A stretch of 64,000 nt of DNA from Sclerodactyla briareus (taxonomy: Eukaryota > Echinodermata > Holothuroidea > Dendrochirotida > Sclerodactylidae): positions 434,001 through 498,000 of the forward strand of contig JAODTK010005745.1 of assembly GCA_026419785.1 (NCBI GenBank), read 5' to 3'. The position numbers were made by a program, and so were the translations under genes. A model generated the notes under the pieces. It made no database searches and was not told where the DNA came from. It was given only the letters and a program-made list of their open reading frames with translations. The number at the start of each line of letters is the position of its first letter. The first letter of the stretch is position 1. Of the stretch, positions 27,536-39,403 are shown piece after piece.

Positions 27536-27810
27536 GGCTGATGGTATTCCGAGTGGGCCGACGCACACCTCCGAACAATAATTTCCTTTATTGGATAACG
27601 CTAACCCTAATCCCTTCCGAATTGATTAGAAGGGAATTGAACATTATCGATTTAACAGGAGGGAATAGGTAATTAGTTATAATTATTCGTAAGTGTTAGG
27701 AATTAACACTAACAAAAACCAGAATCGATTCTATACGATAAGATTGGTCAACCAATCGGTATTCCAAGTGGGCTAATTAAGGTACACCTCCGAACAATAA
27801 TTTCAATCAA
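27536..27810. repeat. direct repeat pair (27536-27590 and 27757-27810)
   Basis: Both copies contain GGTATTCC, AGTGGGC and CACCTCCGAACAATAATTTC, about 220 bp apart. The second copy has a short internal change. No gene is seen. Confidence 0.6.
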
Positions 27811-28994
27811 GCAACACTTTATTGGTGCAGGCGCACTTCAACTGATGGCGAGCCAGTTAACTTTTAGAATCTTGTACTGCATTAACATCTAAATCCTGGG
27901 GGACATTACAGTCAATCTTGATAACTTGAACATAATGTAAACAAGTTAACCTCACCGGGGAACAAAATTTCAAACTGACCTGTCTAGAATGTGTTAGTGT
28001 TTGCGCTCTACATTTCTAAATGTTTGACTGCGATAACAGTATTTCTATGGTGCAAATCCCAAGTTGAGTTGGGTCTCCTTAGAAACACATCACAACGGAA
28101 GGAGGTGATAGTAAAGGAATTCCAAGTCGTTTAATGTTACATGGATCATTTGCTGTATCCAAATGGTCCAGTTGAATACAAGAATATCAAAAGCAAATCT
28201 TTGAAAGATTCACAGCACTCATCTTTGTGCCTATCTGGGGAACAAGTGTTTCAGACCTGAAAAAAACTTAGCAATGTATTGTGATTATAGACATAATAGT
28301 GTAGAAATATCTCTATCGGACCAATGCAGTGCTCCAGTCTCTCCTCAGTACACGTTAAGGTAGTGTCTATGAGTGCACGCACCCCGAATCAGCCATCTTT
28401 TCCAACATTCTTGAAACTTTTACGTTGAATTTTGTATTCATTTCCAAAATATTTCGGTTAAAACATTCAACTAAAACATCTTGAATTATTTTGTTGATGT
28501 TGTTGAAACTTTGATTTAAAAAAAAAAAAAAAAAAAAAACATTATGCCGCTACGATCAGGAACTTTGAAAAAAAAAAATCGAAAGCATTTCGTGTTTATG
28601 GAATTTTGGCAACCCAAATTAGCAATGTTCATAACCACGGATCGCTGCCATTTTCAGAAGTTTCCAATTTCACAGCAAACTGAAACAATTATTTCAGAGT
28701 TCATTGTGTTAGACGCAGAATTTTCGACAGTGGAAATCACTGTGATGTATCATTATGGCATAGTCATTATTAGTCATACTTCAAATCATTTAATTCTAGA
28801 CAAATATGAATATCTATATTATTGGTCTGGTTGACCTACACCATGGGCACGAGTGAGAGCGTTTGCTCCGCAATACATCAGGCGGTCAAAAGTGACAGTT
28901 TTTTTTTTCTCATATTATGCCGACCGTAGGTACCGTAGCTCTTGTTAGAACACTTGTTACGTAACCGGACTATTCTGTATTAAGTTAGACTTAC

Positions 28995-29304
28995 CAGATA
29001 ATAAAGGCTCAATGGCATCACCAGAACGGAAAGCAAGAGGTCCGCTGTGGCCAAACTTGCGATGACGTAATTGGCCATCGATTTGAGAGTCTTCTCCCGA
29101 TATACTGCGATTAAAACCAACATATTGCCAATGAAAGTCCAGATGATCAAAATTGCTAGCGGACAGAACCCGCCGTTACTCAATTGTTACCCAGGTCGAG
29201 GTAAAGCCTAGTTCCGTAGTAATTTCCGTGGTCACGGCTAGACCCTCCATAGTTGTAGGGAGAGGCCATGGCCCCGGTGGTCGCAGGGTGGAATTGATCT
29301 CCAT
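28995..29304 (-). CDS. aminergic (dopamine D2-like) GPCR, exon 1: N-terminus, TM1, TM2
   Basis: First coding exon of the receptor completed by 4081-5055. The chosen ATG (29302-29304) has a G at -3 and +4; an in-frame ATG further upstream is possible. The short extracellular tail starts MEINST (glycosylation site) and is Pro/Thr rich. TM1 reads LAILIIWTFIGNMLVLIAVY with the conserved GN; loop 1 is REKTLKSMANY; TM2 reads VIASLATADLLLSVLVMPL with the conserved LxxAD sodium-site Asp. The exon ends LYYL at a strong donor GTAAGT (28989-28994). One 1-nt frame change lies near 29185, between TSTWVTI and SNGGF. Together the two exons give about 425 residues, normal for amine receptors. The protein would sit in the plasma membrane and couple a biogenic amine, by family most likely dopamine, to G proteins. 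Confidence 0.85.
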
Positions 29305-30360
29305 GACCGTGGAGCGACGACGTCGCAGTTGTAGTGTTTCACAGAGCGGATAAAACCCTATCTCAATATAAAAATCCATTCGCAAACGTTGTCAGTTGAT
29401 GAAACAGCTGTCCTGTGCCTGAACGAGCTGCAAGAATGCAAGAGATCGCTCCGCTGGCAATAATTAAATAAGTCAGTGAGAGAGCTGTCGCATCAGCTAT
29501 GCAAGTAGCGATGACTCCTTGCCTGATATGACTCGAAGTGAATGGCACTCGGTAAGTACTGAGAGAGGGGGCGTGTGACCGAATCCACGAAAAAGGAACA
29601 GCGTCTTCCACGTGATCCTCGAGTTCAAGTTGAAAGACAGTGTGTGGTTTCTCATCAAGTGAAGGAACCCTATTGTTTTGTCAGGATGCTGTCATTTCTA
29701 GTGAAAAATTGGAATGTTGATAGAAATATCATATGTTGCCCATAATGAGTTGGTACAATTTCACATTTGTCTTCGTATTAGAAGGTTACCTGAAATGGGG
29801 CAAGGACTCACTGAGCTGTTTGGCTTTCTGGTTCATATTTTTACTCGCGTGAATCGGGGTATCTTAGACTTGATGTGTCGGGATACGCAGACGATAGCAA
29901 ACATGAGTACTAGAAAAAGATACACACAATGTTCTTGAATTGTGTAGACATAGGACAAATAAAAAGAAATAGCAAAACGAAAAAGGGTGACATAGCTGTA
30001 TAAAGGCCTAATATGCAGTCAGACTAAAATGAATGAAACCTTAATAATTTTCTTCTGAATAATTTTTCTGTTGACCGATCGTTCACCTTTCAATCAGTTT
30101 ATCTGGAATCGGGAAGGAAACATACCAGTCTTTGAATAAAGAAAAGATGAACCAACGGTTGTTGAAGGAATATGATAAAAACTGGGAGGAAACATTTCCT
30201 TTTCCTTCTCTTCCTATTTTCCTTCGCAGGTGTTCATTGAAAGGTTAAAGCAGGTGAACTGGAGGGTATCGTTTAAAAAAAAAATACAAGTAGTGTTATC
30301 ACCAGTGTCAATTGCACGTCTTACTTACAAATAGCGACTATATTGTTACTCAAACATGCG

Positions 30361-30390
30361 ACACACACACACACACACACATACACACAC
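30361..30390. repeat. (CA)n microsatellite
   Basis: About 14 CA units with one TA interruption, followed by a CGCG stretch. Confidence 0.9.
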
Positions 30391-30532
30391 TTCACGCGCG
30401 CACATCTACTGAATTGTTCGCCTAAACTTTATTCATTATGGATCTATAGTGTCCACTAAACATTTCTGAAATATCATCATATTTCATTAATGCCGTATGG
30501 TATGCAGCCACTTCAATTTTGATTCACTGTCA

Positions 30533-31280
30533 ATTGTAAGGATTGATGTTAGATATTCCCACGATGTATTGCATTGGTGGCGCAATGTAACTACTACAAT
30601 CGTATAACAAGTGTTCGCTTGATTTTCCTACCATGTTTGGCGCTCGGAGGATGTGGTGATTGGAAATTTAAGAATTTTCTTTCGGAATTTGGGATAAAAA
30701 TAACTATTATACAGAAAATCCTGCCACGCGCGTGAGAAATTGTCCGTTTCCACCAAATCGTACTGAAACGCCTTTGCAGGAGTGAAGTCAGCGTGGAGTC
30801 GTTGCTTTGCCCTGGGGCGCCGCTACATTAACAGTAGTGGTGACATGTAAAATGGATAACGTGATTCGCATTTCGAAAGAATACCAGAGTCCTAGGTCCT
30901 AGATGATGTTCTGTCAGACGCAGTCGAGTTGTATTTTCGATTTAATTATGTTGTTTTTTGTGCTTCCGTGAATGTATAAGGAAAAGTGGTTTCTAGTACC
31001 GGTATGTTATGAAATAGAGTAACACTCACTAAAGATGTCCCAGAATATCACACTGTGACGTGAGGTGAATATTATGAAGCAACAGAGGTATGCGTCGGGA
31101 AATATCGCTGACAAATTCAAAGAGAGAGGGTAAACAACTGAATGTGTTTCACGATTTAAGGTCAATTTGTGAGGATTGGTATTAGACAATACCACGATGC
31201 ATTGCAAAAGATGGACGGCTGGCGCAATGAAGCTACTACAATCGTATAACAAGTGTTCGCATAATTATCCACCACATGCA
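30533..31280. repeat. direct repeat pair (30533-30640 and 31168-31280)
   Basis: Both copies share GGATTG.T.TTAGA, CCACGATG.ATTGCA, GGCGCAATG and CTACTACAATCGTATAACAA followed by GTGTTCGC, about 640 bp apart. It is a local duplication of unknown origin. Confidence 0.65.
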
Positions 31281-32489
31281 CGGTTAGCGCTTGAAGAATG
31301 CACTAGTCGAGTCACGATCAATACGGCCAGGGTTCCTAGATGAGCCTTGGTTGGCTTCCCGAACCCGCAGAAATCAAATCAAATCAAATCAGGTGGTCGA
31401 GCCAATATTTGAAGAGGCTTTGTCGTCTGGTAGCAGATGGTCAACAATCAGTGGTGTCGTTTGAAAGACGTCACGTCGAAAAACCTTCTCGGTGAAATCC
31501 GATGACGATACGGTTAATCGTCATTATGGAATGTCAGTTGCAAATGTTCGATATACCGCGAGACGATATTTTGGTGAATTTTCATGCAAACGGCATTCTA
31601 ATATAATATACAGTTTATTCCTTACGTGCTACGACGTCGATATTGCCAGTTAATTGTGAAAAAACACCAAAACGGAAATTAGTTTAAAAAAAAAACCCTC
31701 ATATTTTTGGCTTGTGGCTGGGTATGAGATGCGCACTTTTCATCTTTACAAATTCCAAAGCAATCTGCTGCAATATCGTGTGGGAGTTTTTATCAAACTT
31801 CTGCAGACAAAAGGCACTGTTCATTATTTGGGAGGTTTTGTGAGAGGACAGTGTGCCACCTTTGAGTCGTGCACAAGCTAGTTCTATTAATGGAATACAT
31901 AGGAAATACATAAGAAAATATGTTGCTCGAATTGATATCAGCTACATTTGTTAGCCCCAAGGCACCTGGAATGGGAATGAGGCGTTTGGTGTAGACAAGG
32001 TGCAGACACACACAACTATGTGACCAAATCTCTCTGATTTCCAGGTTATTGATTGAGAATCAACCACATTTTCACATTGTAATTGTTCTTGGTTGGAGAT
32101 TGCTCACGCTCTCCCGTTACCGAGGACTCAAGTTGGGAATCGGTGGAGCGAGAATGGGGTGACGTCATGCCCGTGGCGAGGGCATTCGGCCGAGAGTGCT
32201 AGGGGGCCCTCTTTAACGTTGTTCGCTCGGCGTCCCACCACCCCCCCCCCCTCCCCTTAGTGGATTTGTCAGAGCCGATGTCCGGCCATATTCTAGGCAT
32301 CATACCCCCCTCCCTCCTATATGAACCCAGTATTGAGTGAGCGAACTCCCATCGGATAAGAAGGAATATTCTAGAGTTTTCAAATTTCACATTAACCTAG
32401 CCCTGTTGTATAATTGGTGTTGCCACGATTTTTCTGATCATGAGTTAATTATAGTCCAATATTAGGGTATTCCATTCATTCTGATGTGG

Positions 32490-32785
32490 AGATTGGATTA
32501 GCTCAGTCCGTAGAACTTCAGACTGTTGATCGGAAGATTGTGAGTTCGAAATCCCCAGAACGATCAGCTTTTCCGTGGTGTCCTTGGGCAAGGCATTCCA
32601 TCTCCATGCCCCTCTCTATCAGGTGCTAAATGAGTACAACCGACGCTGTGTTAGCTGCTGCCACACACTCTCCGGGTTGTCGGAGTGCGTACCAGTTTCC
32701 TATGAACAGGGTAATATCTGTGAAGCGCTTGGAGCACTTCGGTGAAAAGGCGCTATATAAGCACTCAGATATTATTCTTTCCTGA
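32490..32785 (+). mobile_element. tRNA-derived SINE (tRNA-Asn-like head)
   Basis: The head carries box A (TTAGCTCAGTCCG, about 32496) and box B (AGTTCGAAATCCC, about 32543), spaced as in a tRNA. Between them is an anticodon arm TCAGA-CTGTTGA-TCGGA with anticodon GTT. The body follows (GTCCTTGGGCAAGGCATTCC). The 3' end reads GTGAAGCGCTTGGAGCAC, then AAAGGCGCTATATAAGCAC, and resembles the 3' end of nearby LINE fragments. It is a retroposon and not a functional tRNA: the body continues past the tRNA and there is an A-G mismatch in the anticodon stem. RNA polymerase III would read it from the internal boxes. Confidence 0.8.
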
Positions 32786-33079
32786 TTTTTTCTTTTTCCA
32801 GGTATCCGTCACGAGGACGCTCATGGCGATGTGTAAGTGACGACAGAACAATACGAAAACCAACAAAATTACAAATTGAATGCATGCTTAAACAATAAGT
32901 TTGAGCAATGTCTGGGAGTCAGCTGTGGGGTCGGCCATTCGAACTTCGAGAGGAAGGGCATTCCGGACTGCAGCGGCGTTTGCGAATCATTCAGAGAGGA
33001 GTTGGAGAGGTGGGGGAAGGTGACATTTCTATAAAGAAGTCCACAAGTATCGATAGCATCGGAATATCACCACACTCAC

Positions 33080-34660
33080 TGCCATTTTTCTAATAATATT
33101 GTCTGAAAGTCTACAATTTACATGAATTATTCAATGGAAACACGATTATTACACAGGCCTGATATCCAATTATAATTCCGTTAAATTAATTTCGTTAAAT
33201 TGCCTGCTTTTTGTTTGGGTCCTAGTCTCATCTCATGGACCACTAGTTTTCTCACTGGATCATCCATCTCTGTTCGTGAAACTTTCCCTACTTTCCTACA
33301 CTTCTCCTCATCGTCATCAATGACCTTCTAGCTCTACCACATATCGTATCCATTCCTTCGCTGATGACTCCAGCCTCCATCATTCACTCTGTTTCCTCGA
33401 CGCCCGAAACGAAATAAATGAAATTTGTTCATAATCGCTCTCTTGTCGCCAACCAGTTGAACAATGACTTGGAATTCTATTTTGGAGTAGGGTACTTCTG
33501 ATCTGTTACTTTCTATCAAAATGAAGCCCCAAACCTGCCTATTTATGGACGGCGCGATTCCGACGCACTGCTACTTTCCATGGCTGATCAGGGCCTCGCG
33601 CAGTCTGCTTCACCTAAAATTCTTGGTATGGATATCACCAGTAACATGTCTTTAAACTCTCATATCAAGTCTATCGCAACCAATGCTTCCAAAAAGTTGG
33701 GTTCCCCTTTTTCGTGCCAAGGAAATACTTTACCTCTCATCGTTACTTCTGCTTTAAAAAAAAAACCCAAAGTCGCTCCAACATGGAACATGGGTGCCAT
33801 ATTTGGGGTAGGCTTTTTCTATCGGACCTCGGTGACCTGGATAGTATACAGAGAAAAGCTATTTGCCTCATCAATGACGACCGTCTCGCTGCTACTCTTC
33901 AGCCTCCTTCCACCGGTAGATTCTTTTTTTTTTCCTTCCCCGTTACGTTTATGTCAGTGTTCCTCCGAACTTCTAGAAAGTGCATGGAATTCCCTTCCTC
34001 AAGATTATTTCTCATCTTATAATCTCTAAATATTGGAGTGCATAATTAATAGGCGGGATCTTTCCTCTCTCTCTCTTATTCACTGGTTTGTGCTTGGTGT
34101 TCCCCCCTCTTTCGGGGGCAATATGGGTGTGCCCCTCCTCAGGTCACTTTGTTAAGAGGAAAAAAGGAATAATTTTGGTCCCTTACAAGACCACATAGAA
34201 CATCATCAACAACGACTGAGCAGTTGAAATATGGGCCTGTATAAATACGAAACACATCTCTATAGGTCGTGGTGATAATTACCTCAAGTTGTTTTTATTT
34301 TGAAAGTCAAAATATCTGAAGAGAACCTCCTCGTTGTTACACTTCGAGCAGGAGGCCATTACATAATGATAATATTAATAATAGTATTGATATAATAATA
34401 CTTAACATTTTAAATAACGCCCCTCTGAATTTGAGTATGTCATTAGCGCTTTACAAGAAACAGAAAACTACTCAGCATCTTAAACCTAATTTCTATGTTG
34501 AACGAGAAGGCAATTTAATTCTTTTAGGACGGATTATATGATCACGCATTGAGACTTGAAGAGTTAGTAAGGAGACGTGCAACTTGATTCAGCAGCTTTT
34601 GAAGACGCATGAGTTGTTCACAGCGCCATATCCTCTCAACAGGCGCTATATAGATGTCAC
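33080..34660 (+). mobile_element. LINE fragment, copy A (reverse transcriptase, FADD motif)
   Basis: Non-LTR retrotransposon polymerase, C-terminal half. Readable pieces in order: INDLLAL, HSFADDSSLHH (33349 on; catalytic box), NQLNNDLEL, ILGMDITSNMS (33618 on), HIKSIATNASKKLGSPF, CHIWG, LDSIQRKAICLINDD and WNSLPQDYF. This order matches Jockey-like elements of marine invertebrates. Many 1-nt frame changes and stops. After the coding part comes a non-coding tail with AGGCAATTTAATTCTTTTAG and AGGCGCTATATAG. The tail then abuts copy B. Confidence 0.8.
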
Positions 34661-35565
34661 TGCCATTTTTCCTATAATATTTGTCTGAAAGTCTGAAATT
34701 AACATGAATTATTCAAAGAAAACACGATTATTAGACAGGCCTGATATCCAATTATTGATTCCGTTAAATTATTTTTCGTTAAATTGCCTGCTTTTGGCTT
34801 GGTCCTAGTCTCACCTCATGGGCCACTAGTTTTCTCACTGGATCATCCATCTCTGTTCGTGTTGACGGGGCCCTTCCTGAAACTTTCCCGATGCTGGTGT
34901 TTCTCAAAGTTGTGTCCTCTCTCATACACTCCTCCTCATCGTCATCAATGACCTTCTAGCTCTACCACATATCGTATCCATTCCTTCGCTGATGACTCCA
35001 GCCTTCATCATTCACTCTGCTTTCCTCGACCCCAGAAACGGAATGAGTTTGTTCATAATCGCTCTCTCGTTGCCAGCCAGTTGAACAATGACTTGGAATT
35101 CTATTTTGGAGTAGGGTACTTCTAATCTGGTTACTTTCTATCAAAATAAAGCCCCAAACCTTCCTGTTTTGACGGCGCGATTCCGACGCCGTTGTTACTT
35201 TCATGGCTGATCAGGGCCTCCCGCTGTCTGCTTCACTTAAAATTCTTGGTATGGATATTACCAGTAACATGTCTTCAAACTCTCATATCAAGTCTATCGC
35301 AAGCAATGCTTCCAGTAAGTTGGGTTCCCTTTTTCGTGCCAAGGAAATACTTACCTCTCATCGTTACTTCTGCTTTCAAGAAACCCCAAACGAGGAGGCA
35401 ATTTAATTCTTTTAGGACGGATTATATGATCACGCATTGAGACTTGAAGAGTAAAAAAAAGAGTAAAAAGACGTGCAACTTGATTCAGCAGCTTTCGAAG
35501 ACGCATGAGGTGTTCACAGCGCCTTGTATCCTCTCGAAAAGGCGCTATAATAGATGTCCTATTTT
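34660..35565 (+). mobile_element. LINE fragment, copy B (internally deleted tandem copy of A)
   Basis: Starts at the same point as copy A (CACTGCCATTTTTC) and keeps HSFADDSSLHH (34975 on) and ILGMDITSNMSSNSHIKSIA (35239 on), but jumps near 35390 from KEILTSHRYFCFQ straight into the GGCAATTTAATTCTTTTAGG tail. About 700 bp of the polymerase end and 3' region present in copy A are missing. The head-to-tail arrangement with matching ends points to a segmental duplication rather than a second insertion. Confidence 0.75.
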
Positions 35566-36370
35566 ATTTATTATTATTCATTAGTAAACAGGACCAGGGC
35601 TGCAATTGACCATTAAAACATCCAGGAACATCGAGCTCATTTGGATCAGTGTCAGTACTGTTTGTGAGCTTTGTGTGTCACACAAGTTTAGAGCACTTCG
35701 CTGTATAGCGACTTCATTGGAGTAGTACGACAGTTTTTGCTTCCGTTCTTTGACAACTCATTTGGTGCTTCATACACCACCCAATCAACTGTTAGTTTGA
35801 ATGAGCGCCATTTGGTTTCCAACTTTCGTCTAAGAGTGCGAGCAGCGGGAACTTCCTCCGTCATTCAGCGGTCAGGTTTCAAATTGGAACCCCTCCCAAA
35901 GTGTTGAATTTGAGACTGATCTATTCCCGCATTTTTGGACGCAGTTGTTCGCATTTTGATCACTCACAAAAAGGGCCGTAACACTGTTATTGTCCCGAAA
36001 GTTTGTTTTTCTTCGAGAATGTCGCTTCATCAGATATAATAGTCTTTGCCTATACCATCTTGGACGAAAGAGAGGTCTCTCGTCAGGCAGACAGCAACAT
36101 TCTGCAGTACGCCGAAAACCTAGATTTATTAAAATTGCCAATATCACAGTATATTGATAGTGACACTTAGCAATCCAATTTTTGTAAACCCATAATCTTA
36201 CTGTGCGAACTAAAGAAATGCAGAAATTTTCCATTTTGTCACCCAAATCCGTCACCCCATCGTTGAAAAAATACCACCCCCACCAATAAGAATTCGATAC
36301 TAACTAAAAATTTCCGAACTGGCATTTCCCGTGGTTCTACTATTAAACGACAAACCCAATACACCGGCTA
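35566..36370. other. intergenic between LINE copies and P450 3' end
   Basis: No gene seen. The 127-codon minus frame at 35872-36255 has no recognisable domain and lies just downstream of the P450 poly(A) signal. Confidence 0.45.
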
Positions 36371-36376
36371 TTTATT
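36371..36376 (-). promoter_or_regulatory. AATAAA poly(A) signal of the P450 gene
   Basis: Minus-strand AATAAA lies 15 nt after the P450 stop codon (36391-36393). A very short 3' UTR would result; longer ones are possible. Confidence 0.45.
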
Positions 36377-36390
36377 GGTTATGTCTCGGC

Positions 36391-36574
36391 TCAGTGGACA
36401 AATCTGATCTCGGTCGGAGGGACAACCGAACCACCGAAGTACGTCCTCATCCGGAATACTGCCGGGTCCTACGCCTTCGGGGAAGGACACCTGGAACTTC
36501 TGTCGTAGCTGCAGCACACCAGTATTAGGACGCCTGTCTTTATACTAGGACTGACGCGGGGCACGATCGAAAAC
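36391..36574 (-). CDS. cytochrome P450 (CYP2-like), exon 6: heme loop and C-terminus
   Basis: Last coding exon, after acceptor TTATTTTCCAG (AG at 36575-36576). It joins in phase 1 to exon 5 to give FSLG|FRSCPA, the heme-binding loop FxxGxRxC; the axial Cys codon is 36561-36563. The usual Gly two residues after the Cys reads Ala. Then come SIKTGVLILV, VLQLRQKFQVSFPEG, GPGSIPDEDV and VVPPTEIRFVH followed by TGA, matching the typical clan-2 ending (LLQ-F-F--PEG ... P). At least three 1-nt frame changes (near 36535, 36505 and 36425) must be bridged to read it. No nonsense codon is needed in the bridged frame. Confidence 0.8.
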
Positions 36575-37275
36575 CTGGAAAATAATTTATTCAAATCAGA
36601 AACCAAGTGGAAAAGATAGACAGTATATATATATAATTGCATCGGCGACCTTTTGGGAGTTTCTCATTTTAAATGATGTATTATGAGTGGTAACAACTTT
36701 AGCAATTGGAGAGACCTTTCCTTTCCGACTGAGTATACCCAAATGCTCATCCAGACGTAGGTTTGAAACCCACGTGGTGTACCTTCTCTGCTAACCCCGT
36801 TCCGTTGACGCTGCTCCTTGATGTTTCCATGATTGTGATTCGAAAACCGCAGCTTGATATATTTCTGAATTAGGTCTGTGGAAATATAAACTCACGTTGC
36901 AGCGGCTTGCGGTTGAATTACATATAGATGAACAGATCGCATTTCATACCATAAAGATTACAGAGCAATTGCAGACAGTCTGATGTTTTTGACCATTTAT
37001 AGCAGAAAGTGCGAGTGTTATATTTCCTGTTGGATTTTTTAATGTTTTTTTCATCTATACATTTCTGAACATCTTCTGTTGACATAGTCATTCATCGTTT
37101 CTGCTTATACAATGACTGAAAGTCATCTGGATGGTTGAAAATTACTAATATACTAACCAACAGGAATCATGCTCTCAGAAGTAAAGTTCCATAATTCCAC
37201 TGACTTTTAAGTTGGGATATATTCATCAGAATAACACACTGGAGTTCTGCTTGTTGATCCTAGGTAACTAACGAC

Positions 37276-39403
37276 CAGTGGCGTAGCTATGAATTTTCGA
37301 GTGGGGGGGGGGGGGGGGGGGGGCGCTAGACCATTTCTAGGGGACGCCATGTCACCTTAAGCGGAGCGCCACCACAGGTTGGAACGGAGCAAGCCGGGAA
37401 ATTTCAGCAAGTTAGTTCTGCCACATTTTTGGGGAAAAAAAAATTTCCCCAAGAAGAGATGTGCAATCAGGAGGCTAAATATTTCAGTTAATTCTTCCAC
37501 TTTTGCTTTGTCCCAGCTCAACTTCATATTATCTCATAGTATCTTGTGGAACAATTTCATTTCCAGGCAGCTGTTAATGCAATTTAGTGCGATATAGCAC
37601 ACCGAAACACCTATTCCGTTCCAAAAATTATTTTGTGCTTCCACCTAGTCTGATTTTAAGTAAGCCATTTCACTGAAATCTTTGGCATTTGCAGGCAGGC
37701 GTTGATGTAACTGGGTGCATATAGCACACCTAAACATCCAGTCCGCTTCGGAAATTATTTTGCGTTTCACCTGCATGATCCCACTATCTCAGTAACTCCG
37801 GTCGTTGATGAAATCTAGCACACTGAAACCAGGGACCGCGCTGAAGGAAGACCATGCCAGGGGTGGGGTTACGGGGCTTATTAGCATATCACGAGCTGCT
37901 TCCTCGGTCAAATTTGCGATATCACTTTGTCAACAGTCAAAACGTATTCTGGAAGCCTGAGAGGCGGTAGTGCTTTCACCACCCAGGCCTTCTGGGCCTT
38001 CTAGTCTCCGCGCTTCCTTTCCCCTTTCTAAAAATCGTGAGTATATTATCCTTTTCTTGAGCTGGTTCCAAGGAATGTTCGAGGCGCCCTTCTTGTATGC
38101 GATTTTACCATGTACTGTAGGCCGCGCCCAATATCGTTACGGCCTACATTACGGAGACATGTGCAGATGTGTATAGACTACCAAGCCGTTTTACAGGAAA
38201 ATAACTTCAAACACGGCGCGATTAGTATGGTCCCGTAGCAAAACCCTTGTAGTCTACATACAGCTCTACTCGGTCGAAATACGAAGTTGTTATTCATTGT
38301 GCGTCATAAATGATTCGTGTGCGTGGACTTTGCTCGAAATCTGATTCTTGCAGTTAATGCAGTAATATGATCTAATCTAACCAACTTTTCGATATATCAT
38401 CAAGAGGGCCAACAAATTTGGTGTGCATAATTTTATGTCCTGGATACGCCAGTGTATGGGAAGAACATTGCCCTCTCTAATCTGTTCTTCCACATGATAA
38501 AGTTAGTTGCGCTGGAGTCATGTTCATGTGTATACATATAAGCGTATGGGACCCGCCCTGCCATTACTCCCCGAATCCCGGAGCGTTGTCCGCAGTTGAT
38601 GCGTATAAAGGAATCGACTGCGCGCAAAGCTCGCTGAAAAATCAGGCTGCTTGGTTTCAAATTCAGGCTTCCAGTCTTTTCCCCTATTCAACTATCGCAT
38701 TTGTTCATATATGCACAATTCCTGGTTCCCCTTGGTATTTATTTAGAGTAATTATTCATTCTATATAATATGTATATATGTTCATTTTGCGATCAAACAA
38801 ATGAATGAATGAAATGAAATGAAATGAACTAGTTCAGTGTTCCACCCATTCTTTGGTCGATATTTTGCTTGAATTTTTCTCGGAACACATACTCGCAGCC
38901 TACCTACTTAACAGCCCATTTCCTTGACTTTGCTCATATAACCCATGGGAGTGGCGGTTCCAGCTAACTACAGTCATTGGATTCACTCCCCCAACATACC
39001 CAAGGCCTACTGCCTCAGTGCACTGTATTCTACAAACATATACAACTCTTGCCCAAAGTTGGAATCTGCACGTCCTGGATTATAATGATATACTTAAATT
39101 TTAGGCAGTTCCATCTTTTGCGCAGTGATGACTCATGAGAACACCGCGGACAGAAACAGATACATTATTCGCGCGTAGCGCTGGATTTTTTTCTTCTTCA
39201 GAATACTGATGTTGAAATTTGCCCTCTTCGTGTTCACATGCGCAACATGTATTGAAAGAGGACTGGTGAATTTTCTTCACATATGGAAAAAGAACAGACA
39301 CTCAAATTCTCAGTGGGGTGGGGTGGCGCATGAGGTGGGGGAGGGGGAAAGACCGACTTCAATGGGGGCGCGCGCCCCCACGCCCCCCATAGCTACGTCA
39401 CTG
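37276..39403. mobile_element. hAT-like non-autonomous element, 2.1 kb, in P450 intron 5
   Basis: Terminal inverted repeats: CAGTGGCGTAGCTATG at 37276 and its inverse CATAGCTACGTCACTG ending at 39403 (15 of 16 match). Flanks are CTAACGAC (37268-37275) and CAAACGAC (39404-39411), an 8-bp target duplication with one difference, as expected for hAT. The left end carries a ~20-bp G run and the block TAAGCGGAGCGCCACCACAG shared with the 8.8-kb end. Inside, a ~120-bp unit containing ATAGCACACC.AAACA repeats imperfectly about three times (37550-37830). No transposase can be read, so it depends on one elsewhere. Confidence 0.75.

Larger units (their letters stand above)
5056..28994 (-). other. ~24-kb intron of the GPCR gene
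   Basis: Bounded by donor GTAAGT (28989-28994, minus strand) and acceptor CAG at 5056-5058. It holds the satellite-bearing element (6429-8863), microsatellites, a Harbinger-like element (15399-16942), a LINE fragment (17890-18700), and tandem duplications at 17380, 22025 and 27536. The stretches 5056-6428, 8864-10189, 10304-15398, 18701-22024 and 22500-27530 show no gene I can support. Confidence 0.75.
29305..32484. other. intergenic, upstream of the GPCR gene
   Basis: Contains the receptor 5' UTR and promoter somewhere, but I cannot identify a TATA box at a convincing place. Also holds a CA microsatellite (30361-30390), a direct repeat pair (30533/31168) and a short AAATC repeat near 31370. 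No other gene seen. Confidence 0.5.

Noticed and set aside
32490-32570. Candidate functional tRNA-Asn gene
   Set aside because: Mismatched anticodon stem and a continuous SINE body with shared 3' tail.
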